A stretch of 64,000 bases of DNA from Bryobacter sp. (GTDB taxonomy: Bacteria > Acidobacteriota > Terriglobia > Bryobacterales > Bryobacteraceae): positions 1 through 64,000 of the forward strand of contig JALHNH010000030.1 in NCBI GenBank assembly GCA_022843625.1, written 5' to 3'. The notes beneath the pieces were generated by a model, which saw nothing but the letters and a program-made list of their open reading frames with translations, had not been told where the DNA came from and did no database searches. Every line of letters starts with the position of its first letter. Positions within the stretch are counted from its first letter, which is position 1. This document shows, one piece after another, positions 7,850 through 16,582 of this stretch. Position numbers and translations under genes: made by a program.

Positions 7850-8306
7850 CGGGTGCTTTCTCCATGGTTTTTGTAAAGACGTCGAATACGTTCTGGCCAC
7901 CCCAGCTCTGACTCTTGGGGTCGTCCTGGACACTGCGCTTGCCCCAATCTGTACCGCCGGTGAAAGGGTCTCTTGGGAGGCGGCGGAGGAAGCGGATCTT
8001 CTTGTCCTGAGGCCCGGGGACCTTTACTCCTTCAACAAGGATTTCGAGAGTTTCAGGGTAGTTTTCGCTGCCGAGTTTGGTTTGGCCGAGTTGTTGCTGT
8101 TCTGCCATGTCCTTGTACTTGTCGATGGCAGTGCGGATCTCTCGCAAGGCGTAGCGAAGATCTCGTTCTTTTTCGCGGCGCACTTTGTAGCGAGCCATCG
8201 GAAGAGCCATGGCGCTGAGAGTGATCAAGATGGTGAAGGCGACAACCAACTCGACGAGGGTGAGGCCTCGTTGGGATTGGCGGCGGCGATCGGAGACATG
8301 AAACAT
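7824..8306 (-). CDS. Second GspG-like pseudopilin, paralogue of the next gene
   Basis: Start ATG 8306 gives about 160 aa. The leader RRRQSQRGLTLVELVVAF has the prepilin peptidase site (G before L) and Glu5, then one hydrophobic helix to about residue 40. A charged region (RREKERDLRYALREIRTAIDKYK) leads to LRRLPRDPFTGGTDW and a C-terminus ending YSEW, matching the architecture of the downstream pseudopilin, so the pair looks like an old tandem duplication. It begins one base after the secretin stop and overlaps the next gene by 26 bp. It could be a GspG- or GspH-type subunit; the assignment beyond pseudopilin is uncertain. Confidence 0.85.
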   Translation of the reverse strand: MFHVSDRRRQSQRGLTLVELVVAFTILITLSAMALPMARYKVRREKERDLRYALREIRTAIDKYKDMAEQQQLGQTKLGSENYPETLEILVEGVKVPGPQDKKIRFLRRLPRDPFTGGTDWGKRSVQDDPKSQSWGGQNVFDVFTKTMEKAPDGTLYSEW

Positions 8307-8307
8307 G

Positions 8308-10653
8308 TTATTGGATTTTGACAGTGAGCTCGGGTAAGGGCTGGCCGTTGAGACTTTCGTTCTTTGAGTTGGCCAGCCTGGCGTCGGCAATGCGGATGCC
8401 AGCATCGCCTTTTGCGAGGCTGATGAAGGTCAGCTTGATTAGCGAACCAGAGCCATTGACCCCTGGTGTGCCTGCAGCGAGAGACAGGTCGATTTCGCCC
8501 TTACCGAGATCGATCAGTAAATTTTCCTTCTTGCCGTCAGGGGAGAACATGCCGCCGGAGGAGACGCTGATGAGCTTGAGCATTTGCCGGTCGTAGTCCA
8601 CCCGGAGTGGGGCTTTCACCAGGTCTTCGGCGGACTCGACGTTGAGAGTAACTTCAATTGGGGCACTCAGGAAGGACTGGCCTGAGGGCGGCAACAGAGT
8701 TAATCGATTTTTGGATTGCGGCTGAGTAATTTGAGTGATCGGGACAGGGAGTCTAAGCGGAGGGGTGACTGGGGTTACCGCAGTTGGCGGGGCAGTTGGC
8801 GGGGCAACTGGCGGCGCAGTTGGCTTCTCTTCTCTGGCCTGAAAGCTGACGCGGACCTGTTGATCTGTGCCGGTGCTAATGCCTTTAAGGTTGAGGTCTG
8901 TCAGCTCTGGGGCTCTGACAAGGTGAGGTACAAGGACGACTAGAAGTTCGCTGTCGCTACGGTCGTCGCCGTCGGTACCGAAAAGCCAGCCCAGGCCTGG
9001 CAATGTAACAAGCCAGGGCAGGCCGCTAAGGTTTTTAGACCGGCTATTGGATTTAAGGCCGCCCATGACGTTGATTTCGCCTTCGCGAATTCGGATGTCT
9101 TCGCCAATTTTTCTTTGTCCGATGACGGGCTGACGGACGCCGCCAATATCGACCTGGTCGCGGATGTTCGAGACTTCGACTTCAACACGGAGGGACACTT
9201 CGTCGTTGCCGTGGATCTTGGGTGTGATATCGATGTTGACGCCGACTTCAGCGAACTGGAACTGTGTGGAGGCGATGGGGCTGCCACCACCGACGCCGGT
9301 GCCAACGTTGAAACTGCCTGTAGCGTAGGGGTAACGGTCACCAATCCGGAGGGTGGCCTTTTTGTTATCGACGGTACGGACTTGCGGATTCTGGACGACA
9401 CGCGTGGTGCGGTCATCGAGCAGGGCCTGAAGAAAGGCTCCTGGGAGGTTTATCGAGAAATCGTTAGTGGTAAGACTACTCAGTTTGGCCAGCGAGATGC
9501 CGGACGAACTGGTGGCGTCGGTGCCTGTAGAAGTGGTAGTGCCAGGGCGATAGGTGATGGCCTGATTCAATCCACCTTTGGTGCCGTTCGCGATGGTGGC
9601 AGCGAGGGATCTGGTCTTGGTGCGGTTGGCTTCCAGGATGTAGACGTCGAGCATGATTTCGGCACGGGGCTTATCCATGTCGTTGAGGATCTTCTGCACG
9701 AGGGAAACCTGGTCTGAGGTGCAGCGGACCATGATTGCCATCTGCGCGACGTAGGGAACCACCTTGCGGCATTCGCCGACGACGCGGATGGCATTGGCAA
9801 TTTCCTGAAGTTCCTGGGGCTCAAGAGCGTGCTGCAGGTAGAAGACCTTTACGATGTAGTCTTCGTAGTCGCGACGCTTCTGCGGATTGTCGAGGGTGAC
9901 GTAAATTGCGTTGCTAGAGATGGGCTTCCAGTAGGCTTTGGTAAGGATCGAGAGATAATCGAGAGCTTCTTCAAGGGTAGTGTTCTGGAAGTCTACGGGG
10001 AAGTTCTTGCCTGAGTTCTGGCTGACAAAATCGGGGTCGAACATGACGTTGATGCCAGCCATCTTTGAGAGGGTCTCGAAAAGGATCTTTACCGGCTGGT
10101 TATTCATCTTGAGGTTGACGATCTCGCGTTTGATGGGCTTAAGGACGGGGGCATCCATCATGGTTTCGATCTTTTGCTCGTTTTGACGTCTCACCTTGTC
10201 GGCGGCGGTCATACCTCGATCTTCGGGCTGAGTGGGGCCTTCCTTCTTTTCTTTGCGGATCATCTCGAAGGTCTGGCGCATGCGCTGTTCGGCGATGGCG
10301 CTGGCAGGGTCCAAGGCAAAAGCGCGCTGGAAGAGGTTGAGAGCTTCTTCGAGTTTGCCTTCGGCGCGGAGTTTCTCACCACGGTCGACCAGTTTTTGGG
10401 CGGCCTGAAAACGCACACGGTCGAGACCAAGCTTGTAGGCGGTGTCGCGGGGGTCGATTCCGAGAGCCTGCTCGTAATATTCGAGAGCCTTGTCGTAATC
10501 CCCTTTGGCTTCGGCGAGCTGCGCGTCTTTCAATAATTTTTCGCTCTTGCGGTTTTTAGCTTCCACCGGCTGGGGGACAACGATGGTCTGGAAGCACAAT
10601 ATGAAGGCTAGGGCGAAGCTGTTTAATCTGGCTAAACCTTTGTAAAAAGGCAT
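8308..10653 (-). CDS. Outer-membrane secretin (GspD/PilQ-like) with N-terminal TPRs and C-terminal cohesin-like domain
   Basis: 781 aa from ATG 10653. The order is: signal peptide (1-32, cut near VEA-KN), two TPR-like units (35-125), a charged linker, a secretin N0/STN-like domain (180-255), an N1 domain (265-325), the secretin pore domain (about 400-585, with VVQNPQVRTVDNKKA and the VPHLVR terminus), a Pro/Thr linker (608-645) and a cohesin-like beta-domain (649-781). It would form the outer-membrane channel through which pseudopilus-driven export occurs. It heads a minus-strand operon with two pseudopilins. No GspE ATPase or GspF gene is present here, so the rest of the machine must be encoded elsewhere. 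The cohesin-like end is not part of canonical GspD. Confidence 0.9.
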   Translation of the reverse strand: MPFYKGLARLNSFALAFILCFQTIVVPQPVEAKNRKSEKLLKDAQLAEAKGDYDKALEYYEQALGIDPRDTAYKLGLDRVRFQAAQKLVDRGEKLRAEGKLEEALNLFQRAFALDPASAIAEQRMRQTFEMIRKEKKEGPTQPEDRGMTAADKVRRQNEQKIETMMDAPVLKPIKREIVNLKMNNQPVKILFETLSKMAGINVMFDPDFVSQNSGKNFPVDFQNTTLEEALDYLSILTKAYWKPISSNAIYVTLDNPQKRRDYEDYIVKVFYLQHALEPQELQEIANAIRVVGECRKVVPYVAQMAIMVRCTSDQVSLVQKILNDMDKPRAEIMLDVYILEANRTKTRSLAATIANGTKGGLNQAITYRPGTTTSTGTDATSSSGISLAKLSSLTTNDFSINLPGAFLQALLDDRTTRVVQNPQVRTVDNKKATLRIGDRYPYATGSFNVGTGVGGGSPIASTQFQFAEVGVNIDITPKIHGNDEVSLRVEVEVSNIRDQVDIGGVRQPVIGQRKIGEDIRIREGEINVMGGLKSNSRSKNLSGLPWLVTLPGLGWLFGTDGDDRSDSELLVVLVPHLVRAPELTDLNLKGISTGTDQQVRVSFQAREEKPTAPPVAPPTAPPTAVTPVTPPLRLPVPITQITQPQSKNRLTLLPPSGQSFLSAPIEVTLNVESAEDLVKAPLRVDYDRQMLKLISVSSGGMFSPDGKKENLLIDLGKGEIDLSLAAGTPGVNGSGSLIKLTFISLAKGDAGIRIADARLANSKNESLNGQPLPELTVKIQ

Positions 10654-10745
10654 CTTATTCGATTTCTCGTGGTAAACTTTGGACTTTAGGCACCAATTCG
10701 TCGAGCGCCTATAGTAATTGACGCATTGAGGGTCTGGATCGTGCA

Positions 10746-11219
10746 ATGAAGCGGGAAAACGAAGGAAATAAAACGATTGCGGACAACCGCCAGGCGCGGC
10801 ACGAGTACTTTGTGCTGGAAACAATTGAGGCCGGTCTTGTTTTGACCGGGACCGAAGTGAAGGCCGCAAAAAATGGGAAAGTGCAGCTCAAGGACGGCTG
10901 GGCCGAAATTCGAAACGGCGAGGCCTTTCTTGAAAACGTACACATCAGTGAGTACAGCCACGGAAATATAGAGAATCACAAGCCGGTTCATGCCCGCAAG
11001 TTACTGATGCACAAGCGGGAGATCCTGAAGTTGTTCTCCAAAACCCGGGAGAAGGGCTTGTCGCTGGTTCCGCTGAAGATGTACCTCAAGGACGGGCGGA
11101 TCAAGTGCGAGCTTGGGCTGACGAAGGGAAAGAAACTGCACGACAAGCGGGAAACGCTAAAGACGCGTGAGCAGGAAGCGGAAGCAAGAGTTGCCATGAA
11201 GGCGAGAAGGTATCAATGA
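10746..11219 (+). CDS. smpB: SsrA-binding protein SmpB
   Basis: 157 aa, the standard size. SmpB binds tmRNA and delivers it to stalled ribosomes for trans-translation. Recognisable blocks are NRQARHEYFVLE, AGLVLTGTEVKAAKNGKVQLKDGWAEI, the HARKLLMHKREI region and the basic C-terminal tail KGKKLHDKRETLK, which enters the ribosomal mRNA channel. The stop overlaps the pepA start in an ATGA arrangement, so the two are translationally coupled. The 92-bp divergent gap to the secretin start probably holds promoters for both directions. No tmRNA gene was seen in the window. Confidence 0.97.
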   Translation: MKRENEGNKTIADNRQARHEYFVLETIEAGLVLTGTEVKAAKNGKVQLKDGWAEIRNGEAFLENVHISEYSHGNIENHKPVHARKLLMHKREILKLFSKTREKGLSLVPLKMYLKDGRIKCELGLTKGKKLHDKRETLKTREQEAEARVAMKARRYQ

Positions 11220-12682
11220 AAACTAGTATTCAATATCAGGGATTCAAGACTGTTGCCGCAGATGCGGTGGTTTTTGCTGCGAGTGAGGGCGTTGCTCCGT
11301 CGATCGACAATGCTGCGGTTTCGCAGTGGGCTGCCGATTTGTATGCCAGCGGTGAGTTTACCGGCAAGGCATTTGAGATTGCGGTGTTGCACCAACCAGC
11401 CGGGTTGACGGCCAAACGGGCTGTGCTGGTGGGGATCGGCAAGCTGGAGAAGCTGGATTCGGCGATGGCTCGTAAGGTGGGCGGCGCGGTGGTGCGGACG
11501 CTGAAGGCGAAATCCATTGGCAGCGTGGCGATGGTAGTGGATGCGTCGCTGCAGAAGGCAGAGTTAGTGCAGGCCCTGGCTGAGGGGGCAGTTGCCGGGG
11601 ACTTCGAACCTGACGAACATAAGAGCAAAAAGGACTCCAAACATTTAGAGAGCTTTTTGTTGTTGGCTGAGGGTGGGTCGACCGAACTGGCTGAGGCGCT
11701 GCGCAATGGCGCGGTGATTGGAGAAGCTCAGAATTTCGCCCGTGCTTTGGTGAATGAGCCTGGGAACTTGTTGACGCCTTTGAAGCTGGCCTCGCGGGCC
11801 CGCGAGATGGCTGAGGCGCAGGGCCTCGGTTGTGACATTCTCGACGAAGACCGGATGAAGCAGTTGGGGATGGGTAGCTTGTTGTGCGTGTCGCAGGGCA
11901 GCGCCGAGCCGCCTGCGTTGATTGTGTTGAGTTACAAGCCGGCCAATCCGATGCCCGGAATTCATTTGGGCCTGGTGGGTAAGGGCGTTACCTTCGACAC
12001 CGGCGGGATCTCGATCAAGCCGAGCGAGAACATGGAAAAGATGAAGTACGACATGGCCGGTGGGGCGGCAGTGATTGGGGCGATGCTTGCGATTGCGCAA
12101 CTGAAGCCGAATGTTGAGGTGACGGCGTTTGTGCCGACGGTCGAGAATATGCCGAGTTCGAAGGCCGTGCGACCGGGCGATATCGTGACATCGATGGCAG
12201 GCAAGACGATTGAAGTATTAAACACAGATGCCGAGGGGCGTTTGATTCTGATCGATGCGATTACGTATGCCAAGCAAATGGGTGTGAACCGGATGGTGGA
12301 TGCAGCAACGCTTACCGGGGCGATCTCTATTGCTTTGGGCGCAGTGAATGTTGGCGCATTTTCGAACGATGAGGCCTGGCAGAGTGAGGTTCTTGGTGCT
12401 GCCAAGGCTGCTGGCGAGAAGATGTGGCCGATGCCGATGGATGAGGAATACAAGGATCTTCTCAAGAGCGCCTTTGCCGATATGCCTAATATTGGAAGCC
12501 GCGGGGCTGGTTCGATTACGGCGGCACTGTTCTTAAAAGAGTGGGTGGAGGATACGCCGTGGGTGCACTTGGATATCGCGGGAACCGCCTGGATCGACGA
12601 CGGGAAGGCATGGCTGTCGAAAGGTCCAACCGGGGTTGGCTTGCGCAGCTTTGTCGCGCTGGCGCAGCGCTTGGGCTCCTAG
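11216..12682 (+). CDS. pepA: Cytosolic leucyl aminopeptidase (M17 family)
   Basis: 488 aa. An N-terminal macro-like domain (about 1-170) precedes the catalytic M17 domain. The family signature NTDAEGRL is at residues 336-343, and the metal ligand region KGVTFDTGGISIKP plus YDMAGGAAVIG are intact. It removes N-terminal residues from peptides in the cytoplasm using two metal ions and forms hexamers. It starts on the ATGA overlap with smpB, and its last 73 bases overlap the following DUF2490 gene in another frame. All known catalytic blocks are visible, so an active enzyme is expected. Confidence 0.96.
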   Translation: MKTSIQYQGFKTVAADAVVFAASEGVAPSIDNAAVSQWAADLYASGEFTGKAFEIAVLHQPAGLTAKRAVLVGIGKLEKLDSAMARKVGGAVVRTLKAKSIGSVAMVVDASLQKAELVQALAEGAVAGDFEPDEHKSKKDSKHLESFLLLAEGGSTELAEALRNGAVIGEAQNFARALVNEPGNLLTPLKLASRAREMAEAQGLGCDILDEDRMKQLGMGSLLCVSQGSAEPPALIVLSYKPANPMPGIHLGLVGKGVTFDTGGISIKPSENMEKMKYDMAGGAAVIGAMLAIAQLKPNVEVTAFVPTVENMPSSKAVRPGDIVTSMAGKTIEVLNTDAEGRLILIDAITYAKQMGVNRMVDAATLTGAISIALGAVNVGAFSNDEAWQSEVLGAAKAAGEKMWPMPMDEEYKDLLKSAFADMPNIGSRGAGSITAALFLKEWVEDTPWVHLDIAGTAWIDDGKAWLSKGPTGVGLRSFVALAQRLGS

Positions 12683-13311
12683 CTGTTTCGGCTTTTGCCG
12701 AGGCAAATATACGGAGCTGGTCTTCGTATTTTGGCGATCATCGACTGACCACGAAATGGGGTGTCCATTTTGATGGTCAGTATCGCCGGGATTTAAACGA
12801 GGATTGGAATCAGAGTCTATTGAGGCCGGGCGTAAATTATTACGTTCGGCCCAATCTGTTTCTGACGCAGGGTTATGTGTGGATTCGGACTGGAAGTGGC
12901 TCGACGGTGAGTACGGAGCATCGCAGTTGGCAGCAGGTACAGTACATGCCAAAGGCGCTGGTGGTGGTGATGAGCCACCGGTATCGGCTGGAACAGCGCT
13001 GGATTGGCCTGGCTACAGGACATCGATACCAGAACCGGTTTCGCTACTTTTATCGTACTGAGTTGCCTGCAACATCCAGGTACTTTGTAGGATTGCAGAA
13101 CGAGATTTTTCTGGGGTTTGGGCAGAATCGCGGTGCGGCGGTTTATGACCAGAACAGGGCTTATGTGTCGGTTGGCAAGCGGTTTGGTGCGATTGGGCGA
13201 ATTGAGGTTGGGTACATGTATCAGAACCTTTTGCATCGCAATGGGACTGTGCGGGAACACAATCATATTGCGGTGATTTCGTTCTTGTCTTCGAAGTCTT
13301 GGGCTCGTTGA
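12610..13311 (+). CDS. DUF2490 family protein, predicted outer-membrane barrel
   Basis: Start ATG 12610 (MAVERSNRGW) gives 233 aa with a signal peptide ending near AVSAFAEA. The rest is rich in alternating aromatic and polar residues (WSSYFGDHRL, GQYRRDLNEDWNQ, YRLEQRWI, HRYQNRFRYFYRTEL), the pattern of DUF2490 beta-barrels. The function of this family is unknown. The signal peptide is encoded inside the 3' end of pepA in another reading frame, so the first 73 bases serve two proteins. The stop at 13309-13311 directly abuts the convergent esterase stop at 13312. A GGGAAGG sequence just upstream of 12610 could serve as RBS. Confidence 0.8.
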   Translation: MAVERSNRGWLAQLCRAGAALGLLAVSAFAEANIRSWSSYFGDHRLTTKWGVHFDGQYRRDLNEDWNQSLLRPGVNYYVRPNLFLTQGYVWIRTGSGSTVSTEHRSWQQVQYMPKALVVVMSHRYRLEQRWIGLATGHRYQNRFRYFYRTELPATSRYFVGLQNEIFLGFGQNRGAAVYDQNRAYVSVGKRFGAIGRIEVGYMYQNLLHRNGTVREHNHIAVISFLSSKSWAR

Positions 13312-14421
13312 TTACCACTGCACCTGAGTCATGAAGTCGGTGAGGTAGCGACGCCAGACCAGCCAGGTGTGGGCACCTTCGGTTTCGATGTATTTGTTGG
13401 TGATGTTTTTGGTCTTGAGCCATTCGACGAAGGTCTGGTTGGCTTTGAGAAGACCGTCGCTTTTGCCGCAGGCGATCCAGAGGAGCTTGAGCTTTGCGTT
13501 GTCTTTTTCGCTGAGGTTGGGGAAGGCTTCTTCGGGTTTGCCGAAGAGCATGGGAGCGCTGCTCATGGCTCCGATCCAGGCGAATTTGTCTGTGTGGCGG
13601 AGGCCGACGTAAAGGGTCTCCGCTCCTCCCATGGAGAGGCCAGCGATGGCACGCTCGTTTGGCTTGGTGCTGAGCTTGTATTGTTTCTCTACTGCGGGGA
13701 GCACTTCGGTCATGAGGGCTTGCTCAAAACCCTGGGTGTTTTTCTGGAAGTTGCCGCCGGTGGCTACAGAGCCGAGCTTGAGGTCCTTGACGGACATGCC
13801 GTAGCCGAGTGGCATGACGGCGATGAAGGGCTTTTTGCCGGATGTGATGAGCTGGTCGAAGATGAGGTGGGCTTTTCCGACGGTGGTCCAGCCATCGGCG
13901 AGGTCGCTGTAGCCGTGGAGGAGAACGAGGAGAGGGTAGCGCTTGCCGGGTTGGTAGCCGGGAGGAGTGTAGACGAAGAAGTCGCGATTCTCGTTGGCCA
14001 CCTTGGAGTTGTAGAAGTGGTGGTGGACGGTGCCGTGTGGGATGTCTGTGAATTCCCAGGGTTGGGGTTTATCGCCGGGGACAAGGACCATGTTGGATGG
14101 GTTGAGTGCGTTGGACTTCATGTCTCCGTTGACGGGGTCAATCGCGCCGACGCCGTCGACCTGGAAGGTATAGCCGTAGAGGTCGGGTTCGAGAGTAGGG
14201 GTGGTGGTGGCCCAAATGCCTTTGTCGTCTTTGGTGAGTGGGAAGCGCTTGCCGCCTTCGATGGAGACTTCGACCTTCTGTGCGTTGGGGGCACGGAACT
14301 TGAAGGTTACGGTTTTGTCGGGGTTGACGGTGGGGGAGAGGACCTGCTGGCGCTGGGGCTGGGCGTTCAGGATCAGGGCGGAGAGGAGGAGGAGTTGGAC
14401 GGACTTGGGCATGGCGATCAT
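13312..14421 (-). CDS. Secreted esterase, feruloyl/enterochelin-esterase-like, with N-terminal E-set domain
   Basis: 369 aa. Signal peptide (about 1-20, ending near LNAQ), an E-set/CBM48-like beta-domain (about 30-115, with TFKFRAPNAQKVEVSI), then an alpha/beta-hydrolase esterase domain (140-369). The nucleophile is probably Ser263 in GLSMGG, and a C-terminal His in EGAHTW completes the triad. This architecture is shared with XynZ-type feruloyl esterases and carbohydrate acetylesterases, so a polysaccharide-linked ester is the likely substrate. Met4 (14412) is an equally possible start. The 5' end overlaps or faces the divergent DUF1648 gene within tens of bases. Confidence 0.88.
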   Translation of the reverse strand: MIAMPKSVQLLLLSALILNAQPQRQQVLSPTVNPDKTVTFKFRAPNAQKVEVSIEGGKRFPLTKDDKGIWATTTPTLEPDLYGYTFQVDGVGAIDPVNGDMKSNALNPSNMVLVPGDKPQPWEFTDIPHGTVHHHFYNSKVANENRDFFVYTPPGYQPGKRYPLLVLLHGYSDLADGWTTVGKAHLIFDQLITSGKKPFIAVMPLGYGMSVKDLKLGSVATGGNFQKNTQGFEQALMTEVLPAVEKQYKLSTKPNERAIAGLSMGGAETLYVGLRHTDKFAWIGAMSSAPMLFGKPEEAFPNLSEKDNAKLKLLWIACGKSDGLLKANQTFVEWLKTKNITNKYIETEGAHTWLVWRRYLTDFMTQVQW

Positions 14422-14446
14422 GATATCGAATCTCTATAATGAAGGC

Positions 14447-14929
14447 GTGCAGGTCGATAGAAGCAGATTCGAAATCGTGCTGGAGGCGCTAGCAGCGGCG
14501 GCATTGGTGGCGATGTTCGTGGTGGTTGGCAGCAGCTGGGGGGATTTGCCCGATCGGATTCCGACGCATTTTGGACCTTCCGGGCGGCCTGATAGCTGGG
14601 GTGGGAAGGATAGCATCTGGCTGCTTCCGGGGCTGGGTGTGCTGGTTTACGGGTTCCTTAGTTTTTCGCGAGGCCGGCCGGAATGGATGAATGTTCCCTT
14701 TGCTTTGGACAAATACAATCCGGAAGTGCTGGCTATCCTGAATCAAATGCTGCTGGCGACCAAGGCTAGTGTGATGTTGGTGCTTGGCATTCTGACATGG
14801 CGGAGCGTCGAGGTGGGACTGGGTCATAGCGCGGGTTTGGGCATGGAATTCCTTCCGATTACCATGGCGCTGATCTTTATCCCGATGATCGCTTATCTGG
14901 TGAAGCTGTCTAAGTACCGTCTAAATTAA
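14447..14929 (+). CDS. DUF1648-domain membrane protein
   Basis: About 160 aa with roughly four membrane segments. The DUF1648 signature is clear in LPDRIPTHFGPSGRPDSWGGKDSIWLLPG. Family members are small multi-pass proteins, some tied to SdpI-like immunity or to transport regulation, but no function can be assigned. The start is uncertain: GTG 14447 fits the family best, while in-frame ATG 14411 would place the start codon inside the divergent esterase gene. A TATAAT hexamer lies at 14435-14440 with no convincing -35. The 3' end overlaps the convergent GMC oxidoreductase by nine bases. Confidence 0.75.
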   Translation: MQVDRSRFEIVLEALAAAALVAMFVVVGSSWGDLPDRIPTHFGPSGRPDSWGGKDSIWLLPGLGVLVYGFLSFSRGRPEWMNVPFALDKYNPEVLAILNQMLLATKASVMLVLGILTWRSVEVGLGHSAGLGMEFLPITMALIFIPMIAYLVKLSKYRLN

Positions 14930-16582
14930 CGCTTTTGCCGCTCGCAGGGTTTGTGCGAGAACAGTCAGGGTGGGGTTGCCTGATGGGTTTTGCGGGAAGG
15001 TGCTAGCTCCGAGGACGTAGAGATTCGGGATCTGCCAGTGCTGATTGTTTGTGTTGACAACTGAGTTTTCAGGACTTGCTCCCATGATCGTGCCGCCCTG
15101 GATGTGAGTGCTCTTGTAGCTTGTCGCGTCATAGCGGCGGAGCGGTGGATTCATGATGTAGCTCTTGATTGGCATGCGCTTTGCGATGCCTTCGATCTTG
15201 GAGCTGATGAAGTTGTGGATCTTGCGTTCGTTGTCGTTCCAATCTATGGTTAGACGCAAGAGAGGGTCGCCGAGGTTGTCGGTGTAGGTTGGATCCAGAT
15301 CCATGAAGTTGGTTTTGTAGGCGATATGTTCGCCAGAAGAACCGAGCTTGGCGGTTCGATCAAATAGTTCGACTGCGGCCTTCTTCCATTCCCCGCCCCA
15401 GTTGGATTTGATGTTGGATGGGACTGCGCCGAAGTTGGCGATGGGACGCGAGCCATAGGCTGGGCTTGAGATATATGCGCCGCGGATGAAATCGAGATTG
15501 CTGTGATCGAAGTTATCGCCGTCAAAGTCGCTCACGGTGACGTTGCTTGCTCCTGAACCCATGAAGCGGTTGAGCGGCTTGTCGAAGAAGAAAGTGACAC
15601 CCGCACCCATCACCTGATGTGTAAGGTTGCGACCTGTGTTGCCGTTACCGATTTTTGAGAGCAGGAGAAGCCGTGTGTTGTTGAGCGACCAGGAGGCGAG
15701 GATCACTTTGCCGGCTGGCTGGAAGTATTCTTTGCCGTTGCTTACGTAGGTAACGCCGGTAGCACGGTTGTCTTTGGTGAGGATGCGGCGGACCTGAGCA
15801 CTGGTTTTGATCGTTACGTTCTTTTGTTTGAGGATCACCGGGAGGAGCGTATTAGTGGGTTGCGCCTTGGCACCAACCATGCAGCCGAAGCGCTCGCAAT
15901 AGCCGCAGTATTGGCAGGCGGGACGGATGACGCCGTCGGGGTTGCGATAGGTCTGACTGAGATTGCCGCAAGGGACAGGGTAGGGGTTGTAGCCCATGTC
16001 TCTGGTGACATCGGTGAAGATCTGGCCGAAATAGGTTTGCTTGATGGGTGGAGTTGGGAAGGGGCCGGAACGGTGCCCGGTCATGGGGTTGCCGGCAAGA
16101 CCCGAGATTCCGAGCAGTTGCTCTGCCTTGAGATAGTACGGCTCGATGTCGTTGTAGGTGATGCCCCAATCCTGAATGGTGCTGCCTTCGGGGAGGCGGC
16201 TCTTGCCGTAGCGCTCGACGGTGGCTTTGTGGAGCTCGAAGGTGTCTGGGAGGAAGCGCGGGGTCATGCCATTCCAGTGTTCGCCTGCGCCGCCTACGCC
16301 GTCGCCGGGGAGGAAGCCGCCGAACTGCCGCACGGGGAGGGATTTGTCTTTGGGAGTGTTGCGGAATGTGACCGTCTCTTTGGCTACGTCCTGCATCATG
16401 CGGTAGCGGAGGGCGTAATCGAGTTCGTCCATGCCTTCGATGTATTCATTTTTGGCACGGGGTTTACCTCGCTCGAGGACGGTGATTTTAAGGCTGGTTT
16501 TGGCACCCAGTTCTTTGGCCATGAGCAGGCCAGACCAGCCGCCGCCAATGATGACGACGTCTGTCGATGGGAGGTTGATCAT
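14921..16582 (-). CDS. GMC-family FAD oxidoreductase, gluconate 2-dehydrogenase large-subunit type
   Basis: 553 aa. The N-terminal dinucleotide fold VVIIGGGWSGLLMAKELG binds FAD; GVGGAGEHWNGMTPRF is the GMC flavin-site block, and a C-terminal GASTFPQNPSGNPTLTVLAQ segment gives the catalytic Asn region. A cysteine cluster CQYCGYCERFGC is visible mid-protein, as in membrane-bound gluconate/sorbitol dehydrogenases. It probably oxidises a sugar or polyol in the periplasm and passes electrons to a partner. The start overlaps the stop of the small-subunit gene by four bases (ATGA), giving a 1:1 pair. No cytochrome c subunit is encoded nearby. It has no obvious Tat signal of its own, so export with the small subunit is likely. 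Confidence 0.9.
   Translation of the reverse strand: MINLPSTDVVIIGGGWSGLLMAKELGAKTSLKITVLERGKPRAKNEYIEGMDELDYALRYRMMQDVAKETVTFRNTPKDKSLPVRQFGGFLPGDGVGGAGEHWNGMTPRFLPDTFELHKATVERYGKSRLPEGSTIQDWGITYNDIEPYYLKAEQLLGISGLAGNPMTGHRSGPFPTPPIKQTYFGQIFTDVTRDMGYNPYPVPCGNLSQTYRNPDGVIRPACQYCGYCERFGCMVGAKAQPTNTLLPVILKQKNVTIKTSAQVRRILTKDNRATGVTYVSNGKEYFQPAGKVILASWSLNNTRLLLLSKIGNGNTGRNLTHQVMGAGVTFFFDKPLNRFMGSGASNVTVSDFDGDNFDHSNLDFIRGAYISSPAYGSRPIANFGAVPSNIKSNWGGEWKKAAVELFDRTAKLGSSGEHIAYKTNFMDLDPTYTDNLGDPLLRLTIDWNDNERKIHNFISSKIEGIAKRMPIKSYIMNPPLRRYDATSYKSTHIQGGTIMGASPENSVVNTNNQHWQIPNLYVLGASTFPQNPSGNPTLTVLAQTLRAAKALI

Noticed and set aside
8770..8825. Tandem DNA repeat as a separate feature
   Set aside because: The short direct repeats simply encode the Pro/Ala/Thr linker of the secretin.
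10718..10723. TTGACG as a -35 box for smpB
   Set aside because: The expected -10 position falls at or inside the smpB start codon.
13369..14439. 356-aa plus-strand ORF
   Set aside because: Antisense to the esterase gene, with a Glu/Val/Gly-heavy composition typical of a mirrored frame.
14435..14440. TATAAT as a proven promoter for the DUF1648 gene
   Set aside because: No -35 at normal spacing and it is only seven bases from the preferred start.
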